Below are positions 7,238 to 14,288 of a DNA stretch of 14,288 nucleotides, piece after piece. The DNA is from Puniceicoccales bacterium. Lineage in GTDB: Bacteria; Verrucomicrobiota; Verrucomicrobiia; Opitutales; UBA953. The position numbers and the translations under genes are program-made. The stretch lies in assembly GCA_031279675.1 (NCBI GenBank), contig JAITIB010000118.1, positions 1 to 14,288 of the forward strand. Direction: 5' to 3'. Every line of letters begins with the position of its first letter. Within the stretch, counting starts at the first letter, position 1. The notes below the pieces were generated by a model. That model made no database searches and was not told the origin of the DNA. It saw only the letters and a list, made by a program, of their open reading frames with translations.

Positions 7238-8284
7238 TTATTCGGGGAGCTCGGAAAGGGCTTCGAGGACGGTCGTCCAGCTGGAGAGGGAGGCGTCGAT
7301 GCCGCCGAGGGCTTGGCCGCGTTCGCGGGCGGCGCGGGCGATTTCGCGGCGCAACTCCGGTTCGTAGGCCATTTTGCTGGCGTGGTAAATGAAGTCGCGT
7401 TCGTGCTTGCAGAGCCAGCCTGTTTTGCCGTGCTCGATCATTTGCTTCCAGCCGCCCCGGTTGTCCACGATGAGGACGCTGCCGCTTGCCATGGCTTCGA
7501 ATCCGACGCGGGGCCAGTTTTCGGTGGTGTCAGTGGGTTGGAGGATGATTTCGCAGTGTTTGTAGAAATCCTGCTGGGAGACTTCTGTCTGGTTGGCGGC
7601 GGTGCGTATCCAAGCGTAGGGCTTGCCGATTTTGGCTTCGCTGCGCTGGTCAAAACCGAGAAAAAGTCCCCGCTTGAAAACGGGGGCGACAAAATACTCG
7701 TAGATGTGAAGGGTGTTCCGCGCAAATTTGTCGGCGTCCTGCCGGGAAATGCGTCCGCAACCAAAATATTCTTTTGCGCGTTCTTCGATGAAGGGGAAAC
7801 GGGAACTGTCGAAGTAGGGTTTGAATGTGACAAAACGTGCCTTGGCCCCGGGATTGAGCGCGTGGAGGACGGGTTTGTGTTTTGCGCGGACGGACTCGTT
7901 TTGATAAAGGAACATTGCAATCATTCCTTGGGCCATGCGTTCTTTTTCGCGGTCAAAGAGCCATGTCATGCAATTGACAAAGACCGTCCGGCGTGTGCGT
8001 TTGCGTATCTCGGGGAGTGCGTTTAAAAACTCGGCGTTGCAAAAACCGAGTATGGGATCGCCCGGTTGGAGCGCGTCCCATTCGTCCTTGGGGTGGATTT
8101 TCACACCGCGAGAGAGCATCTCCGCGTAAAGGGGCTCGTTGGCGTATCCCTCGTCGCCGGGGATGATGTGCACTTCCAAACCGATCCTTAGCCAGACGAT
8201 AATCTGATGGTGCAGCTCTGTTCCTGCCCCGCCGTAAAGTCCGGGAAATCCATAAACAAAAAGACGTGGAATGGCAGGGGACAC
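7238..8284 (-). CDS. Glycosyltransferase, GT-B fold (GT4-like)
   Basis: 348 residues. The N-terminal half has a short strand (RLFVYGFPG) and a Gly-rich loop (GLYGGAGTELHHQ, 15-27), as in GT-B enzymes. The C-terminal nucleotide-sugar-binding half contains TENWPRVGFEAMASGSVL (254-271) with the E-x7-E motif (E255 and E263), then NRGGWKQMIEHGKTGWL. These fit retaining GT4-type transferases that build cell-surface polysaccharide. The start is GTG at 8284: no upstream in-frame ATG exists and the next in-frame Met is residue 56, too late to keep the Gly-rich loop. It lies 35 bases behind the 1109-residue glycosyltransferase and is probably in the same transcript. No signal peptide or membrane segment is visible, so it should act in the cytoplasm. 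Donor and acceptor are unknown. Confidence 0.82.
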   Translation of the reverse strand: MSPAIPRLFVYGFPGLYGGAGTELHHQIIVWLRIGLEVHIIPGDEGYANEPLYAEMLSRGVKIHPKDEWDALQPGDPILGFCNAEFLNALPEIRKRTRRTVFVNCMTWLFDREKERMAQGMIAMFLYQNESVRAKHKPVLHALNPGAKARFVTFKPYFDSSRFPFIEERAKEYFGCGRISRQDADKFARNTLHIYEYFVAPVFKRGLFLGFDQRSEAKIGKPYAWIRTAANQTEVSQQDFYKHCEIILQPTDTTENWPRVGFEAMASGSVLIVDNRGGWKQMIEHGKTGWLCKHERDFIYHASKMAYEPELRREIARAARERGQALGGIDASLSSWTTVLEALSELPE

Positions 8285-8319
8285 GGGAGATGGAAAATTT
8301 TGGGAAAATGTTTTGCGGA

Positions 8320-11300
8320 TTAGTCTGTTTGGAAAACTTTCGCCGTGTCCACTTGCATGGGTTCAAGGGGGCCTTCGCCGATGATGCCTGTGGGTGGGGA
8401 TGTTCGCAAGCGCATGATGAGTTCGGGGGGCGTTTCAAGAAAGGCGCGTGGGAGGATGTGCTCTTTTGCCTTGTGCAATTCGCCCGGGGAAAGGTTGTAA
8501 TGGCAGAAAGCAAAATCTTGCGGATTCGCGCGCAGCTTTTCGACATCGTTGCGAAAACGCCAGTTCATGTGGATGTTGGCGTGGGTGGCGTCGGAGAGGC
8601 GGACGAAGGATTTGTCGGAAAACTGTGATGCGGCGGGAATGCAGGTGGCGAGGTCGCGGATGTTTTTCGGGCCCTCCTTTCCCCAGCGGCATTCAAATCC
8701 CCATGATTGGAGCTGGAGGGCGCCGACGCTGGGTTTTTCCTTGGCGAGTTGTTTGAGAATATTGTCTATGCTCAGGCCGGGGGCGCAGTATAAATATTCG
8801 TCCATGTCCAGAAAGGTGCCCCAAGTGAAAAGGTCGCGAAAACGCCGGATAAAATCACAATAGGCTTCAACTTGTCCGTGGATAATTTGCTTGTTGCGCG
8901 GGTCGCGTGGGCGCCAGCGGATGATTTCCACGCGATTATCCGGGAATGCGGCCGCGATGTCGCGCAATTCCTGGCTTATTTTTTCGTCGCTTAAATGGGC
9001 GGTGAGGCGTCCGTATTCCTCGCCGCGTTTGCTCACTTGCGCCCTTTGCAGTTTGCCTCCGGAAAATACTGTTCCGGGGCGCAGGCTCCCCGTGCTGCCA
9101 GTGTTGTCATAGATGACGACTTTGCTGGCGCCTGCCTTGACGTGGTGCTCTATCCAATCGCGCAGCCAGGGTTGGGATTCGCGGGGAAGTGTCACGGCGC
9201 AGATGCCCCAGCTTGTTTGCGCATTGTTTCCGCGTGGGGAAAGAGGCGCGGGAGATTCTGAAACTTCTTTTTTGGCCAACGTGCAGAGGGACTTTCTCAA
9301 GACTGCGGTTGACGGGAAAGCTTCGGGCGATTTGTCCTCATGGATTTCTTGGAAGAACGGGAAATTGCATTGATAAAGGTCGCGTTCCGCGTCGTGCAGA
9401 AACACAACGCCGTCGTCAGCCAACAGCAAGGCGGCAACGGCGAGGCAATCGGCGCGGTTTCTCCCGTCAATGAGAATGAGGTCGTATTTGATTCCGTCTT
9501 GCAGATGCTTTAGCAGGGGATAGCTCACATAATTCTCGGAATTGCCGTAGGGGCGTTGAGTGGCCAATATCTTTTGTGTCAGGCGGTCGCGCCATTTTTC
9601 GGGAATGCCGAGACGGTAGTTTGCATCGTGCTCAATGGACAAAACCTGGCTTCCCTCACAGACTCCGTCGCAGATGATCGCCGTGGAAATTCCGCTTCCC
9701 CACTCCAAAATATGGATGGGGCGCCCCAATGCGTTCAATTTCTGCATCTCGCGGCGCAAGAGATTGTGGAAAAATTCCCAAGTGGGAACAATTTGGGAAT
9801 AGAGCTGGGGATTGAGTGCGCGAAAAACGGCAACAGGCTCTCCATCCGTTGTGGCGGGTGGAGTGCTCTCTCTTTCTTTTTGCGCATCCGCGGCGCGTCT
9901 CCATCCAAGCACTTCCTCCAGCGTCACAACAAACTTCACCGGATGAAAAATACGCATCCCGTCCGGCGAGGAAATCTCATTTTGAACCTGGGTGCGCGGA
10001 ACCGGGTTTGTGGTGTTCCAAAAACGCAGATTCTTGTTCCGGGGATGCGTGTAGAACCCGGAATTGACAAGCGGCAGGTCAAAGGCTTCCGCAAGCGCGG
10101 GAACGGCAATTTCCTCATGCACGCCGGACAGGGCGGGAAGCCGTTTGGAGAGTTCAAGAAACTTGCGCGAAAACACCATGCCAGGCCCCAGTGTGCAGTG
10201 TTTTGGCCGGGACATTCCATGGTGTTCCCTCATGTGTTTCATGAAACTGGACTCGCGCCATTTCCCGTCCGCTGTCCAGGCCCATTGTTTTTCAAAATCG
10301 CGCGTAAACGGACGGACAGGGCTTGCATAGACCGCATCCGCCTCAAGATCCGGATAAATTTCATCCAGGGGCGCGGCGGAAAGAATGTCCCACTCGTAGG
10401 AATAAAGATGGGAAAAATCCAGTGAAAATCCGTATTTTTCATACCATGCCCGGACCATCTCGTCCCCGTGCTGCCATTTCCAGCTGGCGGATATTTCATC
10501 CGCTTGATAACTCCAAAAACCCTCGGCAAATTCAGCCGCCAGCTTGCGGGCAAAACGCTCGTCTTGCTGCGTTCCCCCGTATAAAATATAAATGGGAAGG
10601 GCCGGATTGAAATGCTTCAATATCCGGAGCGTCTCACGGCATTTTTCCCAATGCGTGTGACAACGAAACAAGAGTATGCGCTTCTTCTCCGATTGCCCGC
10701 GCGCCGCGGCGAAACTCCGGGAACCATCGGGCGCTTTTCCCTCGCGCAAGGACAATTTCCCCTGCACCGGACGCAATCTAAAATTCTCGCAGACGTAATT
10801 CTCCCCATTGAGCGCCAAAGTTTCCGTCGGCCAGTCCTCCCAGCACAGCGTCAGGACTCCGTTTCCGTCAAGTGCCCAGTGCCCGATGCAGCCGGATGTG
10901 ACACGGCAATACAAGCCATTGTCGAAAAATAACACACGGTCATTCCAATCGCGGTGTATCCCCTCAAAAATCGCGTCTGGTGTGCGGTCATGGATCGCGT
11001 GGATAGCCCGTATTTTTTGCGGCGAACACCAGTGCGCGCTCACAAAGTCGTTGTCCCGGCGTGGAAACCGGGAATAATCCGAACACAAACGCTTGGACGA
11101 GAGAAAGGGCACCTTCAATCGCTCGGCGACAAAACGTCCGATGATCAGGTCTTCCGGACCACTCCGGGCGATGTCCGCCTGCCGCTCAAGCAACTTTTCA
11201 ACGGTCGGGCGCGAAAGAAAATACCCCGCGCCTCCGCTGGGCGCCCCTCGGCTGTCCAACATGCGGTCTCCTATCAGGCCATGATTGCCGTCGAGCATGG

Positions 11301-11649
11301 AAATCACACGCTCCATCGCCAGATAAGTGTCATCGTCACACTTGAAAATCCAATCAAAATCATAGTGCTCCAACGCATGACGAAAAAAAGCAAGCACCTT
11401 TGCGGGCAACAAGTCATAAATATCCGAAACATCCAACTCAACCGTGTCGTCAGTGTTCTCGGTCGGAATCTCTGTCTTGCCGTGGAAAAACACCGCATGA
11501 ACTCCTTCCGCCGGACGCGAAAGCCAGGTCTCTCGCACCGCCTGTCGCCGGTTCATATACGGCTGCGCCGTGCATATCCCGACCAGCACACGAACATGCT
11601 TCTTCGCCTTGGAAACATTCTTCCTTTGGGGGAGTTTATTCGATGACAT
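8320..11649 (-). CDS. Multi-domain glycosyltransferase: GT31-like + GT-A-like + methyltransferase-like + GT92-like
   Basis: A 1109-residue protein with no signal peptide, hence probably cytoplasmic. (1) About 15-215: GT31 beta-1,3-galactosyltransferase-like, with RRQAVRETW (34-42), FKCDDDTYL with the metal-binding DDD at 105-107, GAPSGGAGYFLSR (135-147) and EDLIIGR (166-172). (2) About 236-293: a small Trp-rich beta module (GHWALDGNGVLTLCWEDWP). (3) About 322-545: an unclassified GT-A-like region with a YEWDI motif (418-422) in the place of a DxD. (4) About 605-790: Rossmann methyltransferase-like, with ILEWGSGIST (647-656), SIEHD (671-675) and YDLILIDGR (722-730). (5) About 812-1070: GT92/DUF23-like, with WLRDWIEHHV (828-837) and FLDMDEY (946-952). 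Together this suggests one enzyme that assembles, and perhaps methyl-caps, a surface glycan. The ATG at 11649 has no clear ribosome binding site. Domains 1 and 5 are the surest assignments; 3 is the least certain. Confidence 0.82.
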   Translation of the reverse strand: MSSNKLPQRKNVSKAKKHVRVLVGICTAQPYMNRRQAVRETWLSRPAEGVHAVFFHGKTEIPTENTDDTVELDVSDIYDLLPAKVLAFFRHALEHYDFDWIFKCDDDTYLAMERVISMLDGNHGLIGDRMLDSRGAPSGGAGYFLSRPTVEKLLERQADIARSGPEDLIIGRFVAERLKVPFLSSKRLCSDYSRFPRRDNDFVSAHWCSPQKIRAIHAIHDRTPDAIFEGIHRDWNDRVLFFDNGLYCRVTSGCIGHWALDGNGVLTLCWEDWPTETLALNGENYVCENFRLRPVQGKLSLREGKAPDGSRSFAAARGQSEKKRILLFRCHTHWEKCRETLRILKHFNPALPIYILYGGTQQDERFARKLAAEFAEGFWSYQADEISASWKWQHGDEMVRAWYEKYGFSLDFSHLYSYEWDILSAAPLDEIYPDLEADAVYASPVRPFTRDFEKQWAWTADGKWRESSFMKHMREHHGMSRPKHCTLGPGMVFSRKFLELSKRLPALSGVHEEIAVPALAEAFDLPLVNSGFYTHPRNKNLRFWNTTNPVPRTQVQNEISSPDGMRIFHPVKFVVTLEEVLGWRRAADAQKERESTPPATTDGEPVAVFRALNPQLYSQIVPTWEFFHNLLRREMQKLNALGRPIHILEWGSGISTAIICDGVCEGSQVLSIEHDANYRLGIPEKWRDRLTQKILATQRPYGNSENYVSYPLLKHLQDGIKYDLILIDGRNRADCLAVAALLLADDGVVFLHDAERDLYQCNFPFFQEIHEDKSPEAFPSTAVLRKSLCTLAKKEVSESPAPLSPRGNNAQTSWGICAVTLPRESQPWLRDWIEHHVKAGASKVVIYDNTGSTGSLRPGTVFSGGKLQRAQVSKRGEEYGRLTAHLSDEKISQELRDIAAAFPDNRVEIIRWRPRDPRNKQIIHGQVEAYCDFIRRFRDLFTWGTFLDMDEYLYCAPGLSIDNILKQLAKEKPSVGALQLQSWGFECRWGKEGPKNIRDLATCIPAASQFSDKSFVRLSDATHANIHMNWRFRNDVEKLRANPQDFAFCHYNLSPGELHKAKEHILPRAFLETPPELIMRLRTSPPTGIIGEGPLEPMQVDTAKVFQTD

Positions 11650-11675
11650 GATTAGAGTCTCAGGGGAAATGCGAG

Positions 11676-11707
11676 GTTTAAAGGTTTTTAGTTAATCACG
11701 ATGTCAA
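11676..11707 (-). promoter_or_regulatory. Weak candidate promoter before the 1109-residue glycosyltransferase
   Basis: On the - strand a perfect -35-like TTGACA (11707-11702) sits directly after the stop of the upstream gene. A TTTAAA (11682-11677) lies 19 bases further on, a longer spacer than ideal. The whole gap between the two genes is only 59 bases and AT-rich, so read-through from upstream is also possible. Confidence 0.3.
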
Positions 11708-11708
11708 G

Positions 11709-13301
11709 TTATTGTTTTTCGGCTTGTGGTTCGGATGGGGAAACGGGCATGTCCTCGGCCTTGATTCCCTCGGCTTTGACAACTTTGTAGCCGTTGGGAT
11801 CAATCCAGACTTTGCCACGGCAGTTGATAGAGGAATTTTTTATCACGATGCAGAATATCCCATCTTTGGCAGTTATTTTTTCGATTACCATTGCCTCTAG
11901 TATTCCCCCATCGTCAGGTTTCACATAGAAAAAATCTTTATCGAAAAAATCAGCAATATTGACGACGTCCATTCGAAATTTGTAAGGAAGTTCCGGAGAT
12001 GTCGAATACGCTTCGTAAAACAATCCATTCAAAACGTCTTCCGAAAAGACGAAATTTCTGTTTGTTTTCTCGATTTTGACCCACGTGTTCACAAATCGTA
12101 ATTCTGTCATTAATAAATTACAAACAACTAACTCATCATTGGCCTCAATGAGATGGTTTTGACCATTAGTGTGGATCGAACGATAAGCCTCAATCCAGAA
12201 GCGGTCTTTGCCTTGCCTGTTCGCATGAAAAACCCAGACCGCTTCTTTGAGCCATTCAGTTCGAGCCCCCGAAAGAGTTTTATTGAAGGCGATCCCTGCC
12301 CAATAGAGATTGACGGGAAACTCTGTGCCTGCGCTGGTCAACACCTTGGGTGAATACGTGGCATATGAAGTGGTCGCAACAGGAGAACCTTTTGCCTTCC
12401 ATGGGAAAAGTATTCTGGGTTTTAGTTCTACCCTATCCCTTGGATCTGTCAACTGAGTGATATTTTCGGTTTTAAAAATCTTCATTTTTCCAAGATCGAC
12501 CCAAACTCTCCCCTTTAGTCGATTCTCGGGAGAAATGTTTTCGAGTTCAAAACAAAAAACATCATTCTCAAACGAGATTTTCTTGAACACCATCTTGCCA
12601 TATCGTGATCCCATAGGAGCATTACTGAAAAATTCAAGATCAAACAAATGCGACATGTTCAATATGACCCCAACGCGGTTGGGTGGAGGAGCCTCAATGA
12701 CTAACCCGTCCAATCTGTCATTAGCGAAAATAAATTCTTCAACTCTACTGTCCTTTATCATCGGATTTTTAAAAAGAACCAAATGTGAAAAGTCTCCGAG
12801 AATGCATGTATATAAATCGCCATCTTTTTCGATAAAAGAGGCAGAATGCTCTCTCAATGGCAATACAATAATCCACATTGCGCGAATTCCTTCAGAATCG
12901 AGGTGTAAAATCCCAATCTTTTCGTCGCCCTCTTTATGAAATCTTTCGTCATAATCTGGAGATTCATGTTTTGCCGTGTAAAGCGTCGCTGGAAGCAGTT
13001 TCCCACGGCTGTTTAGCACCTGTGTTTTCCGTGACGACCATTCTGTCTGTCGCTTCAATGAAGTAACAGTTTTCCTTGATTGCTGGGATAAATCTGGCGA
13101 TTTTTCCGCTGGGCTATTTGTCGATGTGGTTGGACTTTCATTGAGTTGAGAGGCCAGGCAGTTGTTGGGCGGAAGCAGGATTCCCACCATAAGAAGCAGC
13201 ATTATTGGAGAGAGAAAAAAGAAATGGTTTCCCGTGGCTGTTGCGCAGGCAGGCTTTTGCTTTGGAATGTTCTTTTTTCTTTTGGTGGTCTCAGCGGGCA
13301 T
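11709..13301 (-). CDS. Secreted protein with two tandem diverged repeats, unknown family
   Basis: 530 residues that I do not recognise. A basic N-terminus (KRKKNIPKQK) leads into a hydrophobic stretch (about 27-43) and a likely cleavage site after CLA (about 50), so the protein should be exported. A Ser/Thr/Pro-rich linker follows to about 90. The rest is two copies of one roughly 190-residue unit, about 95-282 and 320-515. Both open alike (VLNSRGKLLPATLY and VLTSAGTEFPVNLY). Both share a middle section (FIFANDRLDGL / FVFSEDVLNGL) and FCFELENIS / FCIVIKNSS. Both end alike (GRVWVDLGKMKIFKTENI / GKVWIDPNGYKVVKAEGI). The pattern of short strands suggests a beta-rich fold; the ending recalls lipoprotein-carrier-like W-x-D strands, but that is only an impression. 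The gene is visibly AT-richer than those to its left. It sits 59 bases before the large glycosyltransferase and 90 bases after the partial gene. Confidence 0.75.
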   Translation of the reverse strand: MPAETTKRKKNIPKQKPACATATGNHFFFLSPIMLLLMVGILLPPNNCLASQLNESPTTSTNSPAEKSPDLSQQSRKTVTSLKRQTEWSSRKTQVLNSRGKLLPATLYTAKHESPDYDERFHKEGDEKIGILHLDSEGIRAMWIIVLPLREHSASFIEKDGDLYTCILGDFSHLVLFKNPMIKDSRVEEFIFANDRLDGLVIEAPPPNRVGVILNMSHLFDLEFFSNAPMGSRYGKMVFKKISFENDVFCFELENISPENRLKGRVWVDLGKMKIFKTENITQLTDPRDRVELKPRILFPWKAKGSPVATTSYATYSPKVLTSAGTEFPVNLYWAGIAFNKTLSGARTEWLKEAVWVFHANRQGKDRFWIEAYRSIHTNGQNHLIEANDELVVCNLLMTELRFVNTWVKIEKTNRNFVFSEDVLNGLFYEAYSTSPELPYKFRMDVVNIADFFDKDFFYVKPDDGGILEAMVIEKITAKDGIFCIVIKNSSINCRGKVWIDPNGYKVVKAEGIKAEDMPVSPSEPQAEKQ

Positions 13302-13354
13302 GGGAGAATTTCATAAGGAAAAGCGAGGGTTGAGGTAAAAAACTTTTCGATAAG

Positions 13355-13376
13355 GCTATCACTTGAAAGTGCTATC
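13355..13376. promoter_or_regulatory. Direct-repeat/inverted-repeat element upstream of the repeat protein
   Basis: On the - strand the sequence reads GATAGC, CACTT-like arms, GATAGC. The hexamer occurs twice as a direct repeat (13371-13376 and 13355-13360). Between and overlapping them lies the small inverted repeat CACTT-TC-AAGTG. A TTGATA at 13378-13373 would serve as a -35 box, but the hexamer 17 bases on (CCTTAT) is a poor -10. It may be an operator or part of a promoter for the gene starting at 13301. Confidence 0.3.
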
Positions 13377-13391
13377 AAATGCTGTTGTAGT

Positions 13392-14288
13392 CTAATTGCT
13401 CTTTGCTGGTTTGGAAATGGTTTTGCTCTTTAGATCAAGCACGAAAGATTCCATCTCCAATTTTTTGGCTGGTTTTCCGGCTAAATTCGAATCGATGATT
13501 TCGAAATCCATGTGGTGTTTTCCACTCTCAGTGAGAATTAATTCGTTGAGCTGCAACTGCGTCGAATACACGAGCTTCTTGGAGTTCAATAGCTTCACGA
13601 GGCGGGCAAACGACTCATTGCTTTCCGGGGACATGGACAACAGTTGCTCCTCATATGTATCAGGGGATCCTTTGGAAGGATTTTGGAAAACAAGATTTCG
13701 TAAGGCAATCAGAGTTAATTTTGCGTTGGATGGAACGATTTTTTCTGTTTGCAATTCTGCGTCAACAGGCGAACCGGAAACCAAAGAAAGTTCCACAATG
13801 CCCTCCGGGGTGGTATATCGTGAGGATAGCCCAAGAGCGCGATATTTGCCCTCATGATTTATGATGGCAAATATTTGCCTGTGATAAATCCCCTGCCAAA
13901 GGATATGCTTGTCTTGCTCATCGATGGCAATTTGAACATACATGTCGGGAATATTGCTCCGAAATGAAATCGGTGTGCGTCCGTGAAAGGCATTCAATAG
14001 TTCCTCACCTCCACTTTTTTGGGAAGTGACGAAGGCACTAAAGACAACGGCTGTCTTATTTTTGCAATCATCTCCCATAACAGGAACTTTGCTCATATTC
14101 CAACTGTCTATGTTGATTTCCCCATGTTTTCTTTTTATGTTCTCGATTTCTTTAAGATCCTCGGGCTTCGAAAAATATGGATTGAGCATCGTGAAATGCG
14201 GAATCTTTGTTTCTTCGACTTTGACTATTTCTTTTTTGACCAAATCAATCCAAATACTGGCGGCTTGGGGATATTGGATATTTTCAAT
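13392..14288 (-). CDS. C-terminal part of a second repeat-family protein (5' end outside window)
   Basis: The frame is open to the right edge, giving 298 visible residues plus stop. The TTG at 14243 is not credible as a start because coding sequence continues upstream. The first visible residues, ending AASIWIDLVKKEIVKVEE, match the closing motif of each repeat in the neighbouring 530-residue protein (GKVWIDPNGYKVVKAE). The C-terminus repeats the theme: DFEIIDSNL, then MESFVLDLKSKTISKP, parallels FCIVIKNSS, then GKVWIDPNGYKVVK. The protein therefore appears to be built from the same unit at least twice, as a diverged paralogue. The middle (AVVFSAFVTSQ, YVQIAIDEQDKHILW, RALGLSSRYTTPEGIVELSLV) also alternates short strands. 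No enzyme motif is visible. It probably belongs to the same transcript as the neighbour 90 bases downstream. Whether it is exported cannot be judged without its N-terminus. Confidence 0.65.
   Translation of the reverse strand: MENIQYPQAASIWIDLVKKEIVKVEETKIPHFTMLNPYFSKPEDLKEIENIKRKHGEINIDSWNMSKVPVMGDDCKNKTAVVFSAFVTSQKSGGEELLNAFHGRTPISFRSNIPDMYVQIAIDEQDKHILWQGIYHRQIFAIINHEGKYRALGLSSRYTTPEGIVELSLVSGSPVDAELQTEKIVPSNAKLTLIALRNLVFQNPSKGSPDTYEEQLLSMSPESNESFARLVKLLNSKKLVYSTQLQLNELILTESGKHHMDFEIIDSNLAGKPAKKLEMESFVLDLKSKTISKPAKSN

Noticed and set aside
9556..10425. 289-residue open frame on the + strand
   Set aside because: Antisense to the central part of the large glycosyltransferase; no recognisable motifs.
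10954..11646. 230-residue open frame on the + strand
   Set aside because: Antisense to the GT31 domain, whose ordered motifs show that the - strand is coding.
13312..13314. Alternative ATG on the - strand 13 bases upstream of the repeat-protein start
   Set aside because: It is out of frame with the gene and meets a stop after seven codons.
1..14288. tRNA, rRNA, CRISPR array or insertion sequence
   Set aside because: No tRNA- or rRNA-like conserved stretch, no regularly spaced repeats and no transposase frame were found on either strand by reading.

Overview
The window looks like chromosome of a diderm (Gram-negative) bacterium. It carries a BamA-type Omp85 protein, a TolC-like outer-membrane efflux lipoprotein and a short ribosome-hibernation factor. 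Base composition is high in G+C for most of the window and falls clearly after about 11.65 kb (judged by eye). None of the inspected starts has a good Shine-Dalgarno sequence. Together with the mix of families this is compatible with a Verrucomicrobiota/Opitutaceae-type genome, but that placement is a low-confidence inference and no marker in the window fixes it.

Layout. At the far left (1-912, + strand) is the 3' part of a gene resembling phage polyvalent proteins; it appears truncated and runs into the end of bamA. All other genes are on the - strand. Read in the direction of transcription (right to left) the first is a partial gene cut by the right edge (13392-14288). Next come a secreted protein made of two diverged repeats (11709-13301), a 1109-residue multi-domain sugar-transfer protein (8320-11649) and a GT-B glycosyltransferase (7238-8284). 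A 151-base gap with several possible hairpins separates these from hpf/raiA (6706-7086). After hpf comes a tight four-gene run with gaps of 16, 7 and 13 bases: a NodT/TolC-like lipoprotein, a MacA/HlyD-like adaptor, a DUF167 protein and BamA.

How the genes may work together. The left block is an envelope operon: an efflux adaptor and its outer-membrane channel are co-transcribed with the factor that inserts outer-membrane barrels, but no inner-membrane pump is present. The right block looks like an accessory cell-surface glycan locus. Its centre is a single polypeptide joining a GT31-type galactosyltransferase domain, a small beta-rich module, a second GT-A-like domain, a SAM-dependent methyltransferase-like domain and a GT92/DUF23-like domain. 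Next to it is a separate GT4-like enzyme.

The two AT-richer genes at the right share a motif (x-[VI]-W-[IV]-D followed by K-x-E or K-T-E) that recurs at the end of each repeat. They therefore look like paralogues of one exported, probably beta-rich family that I do not recognise. The chimeric glycosyltransferase and this repeat family are the strongest candidates for something undescribed.
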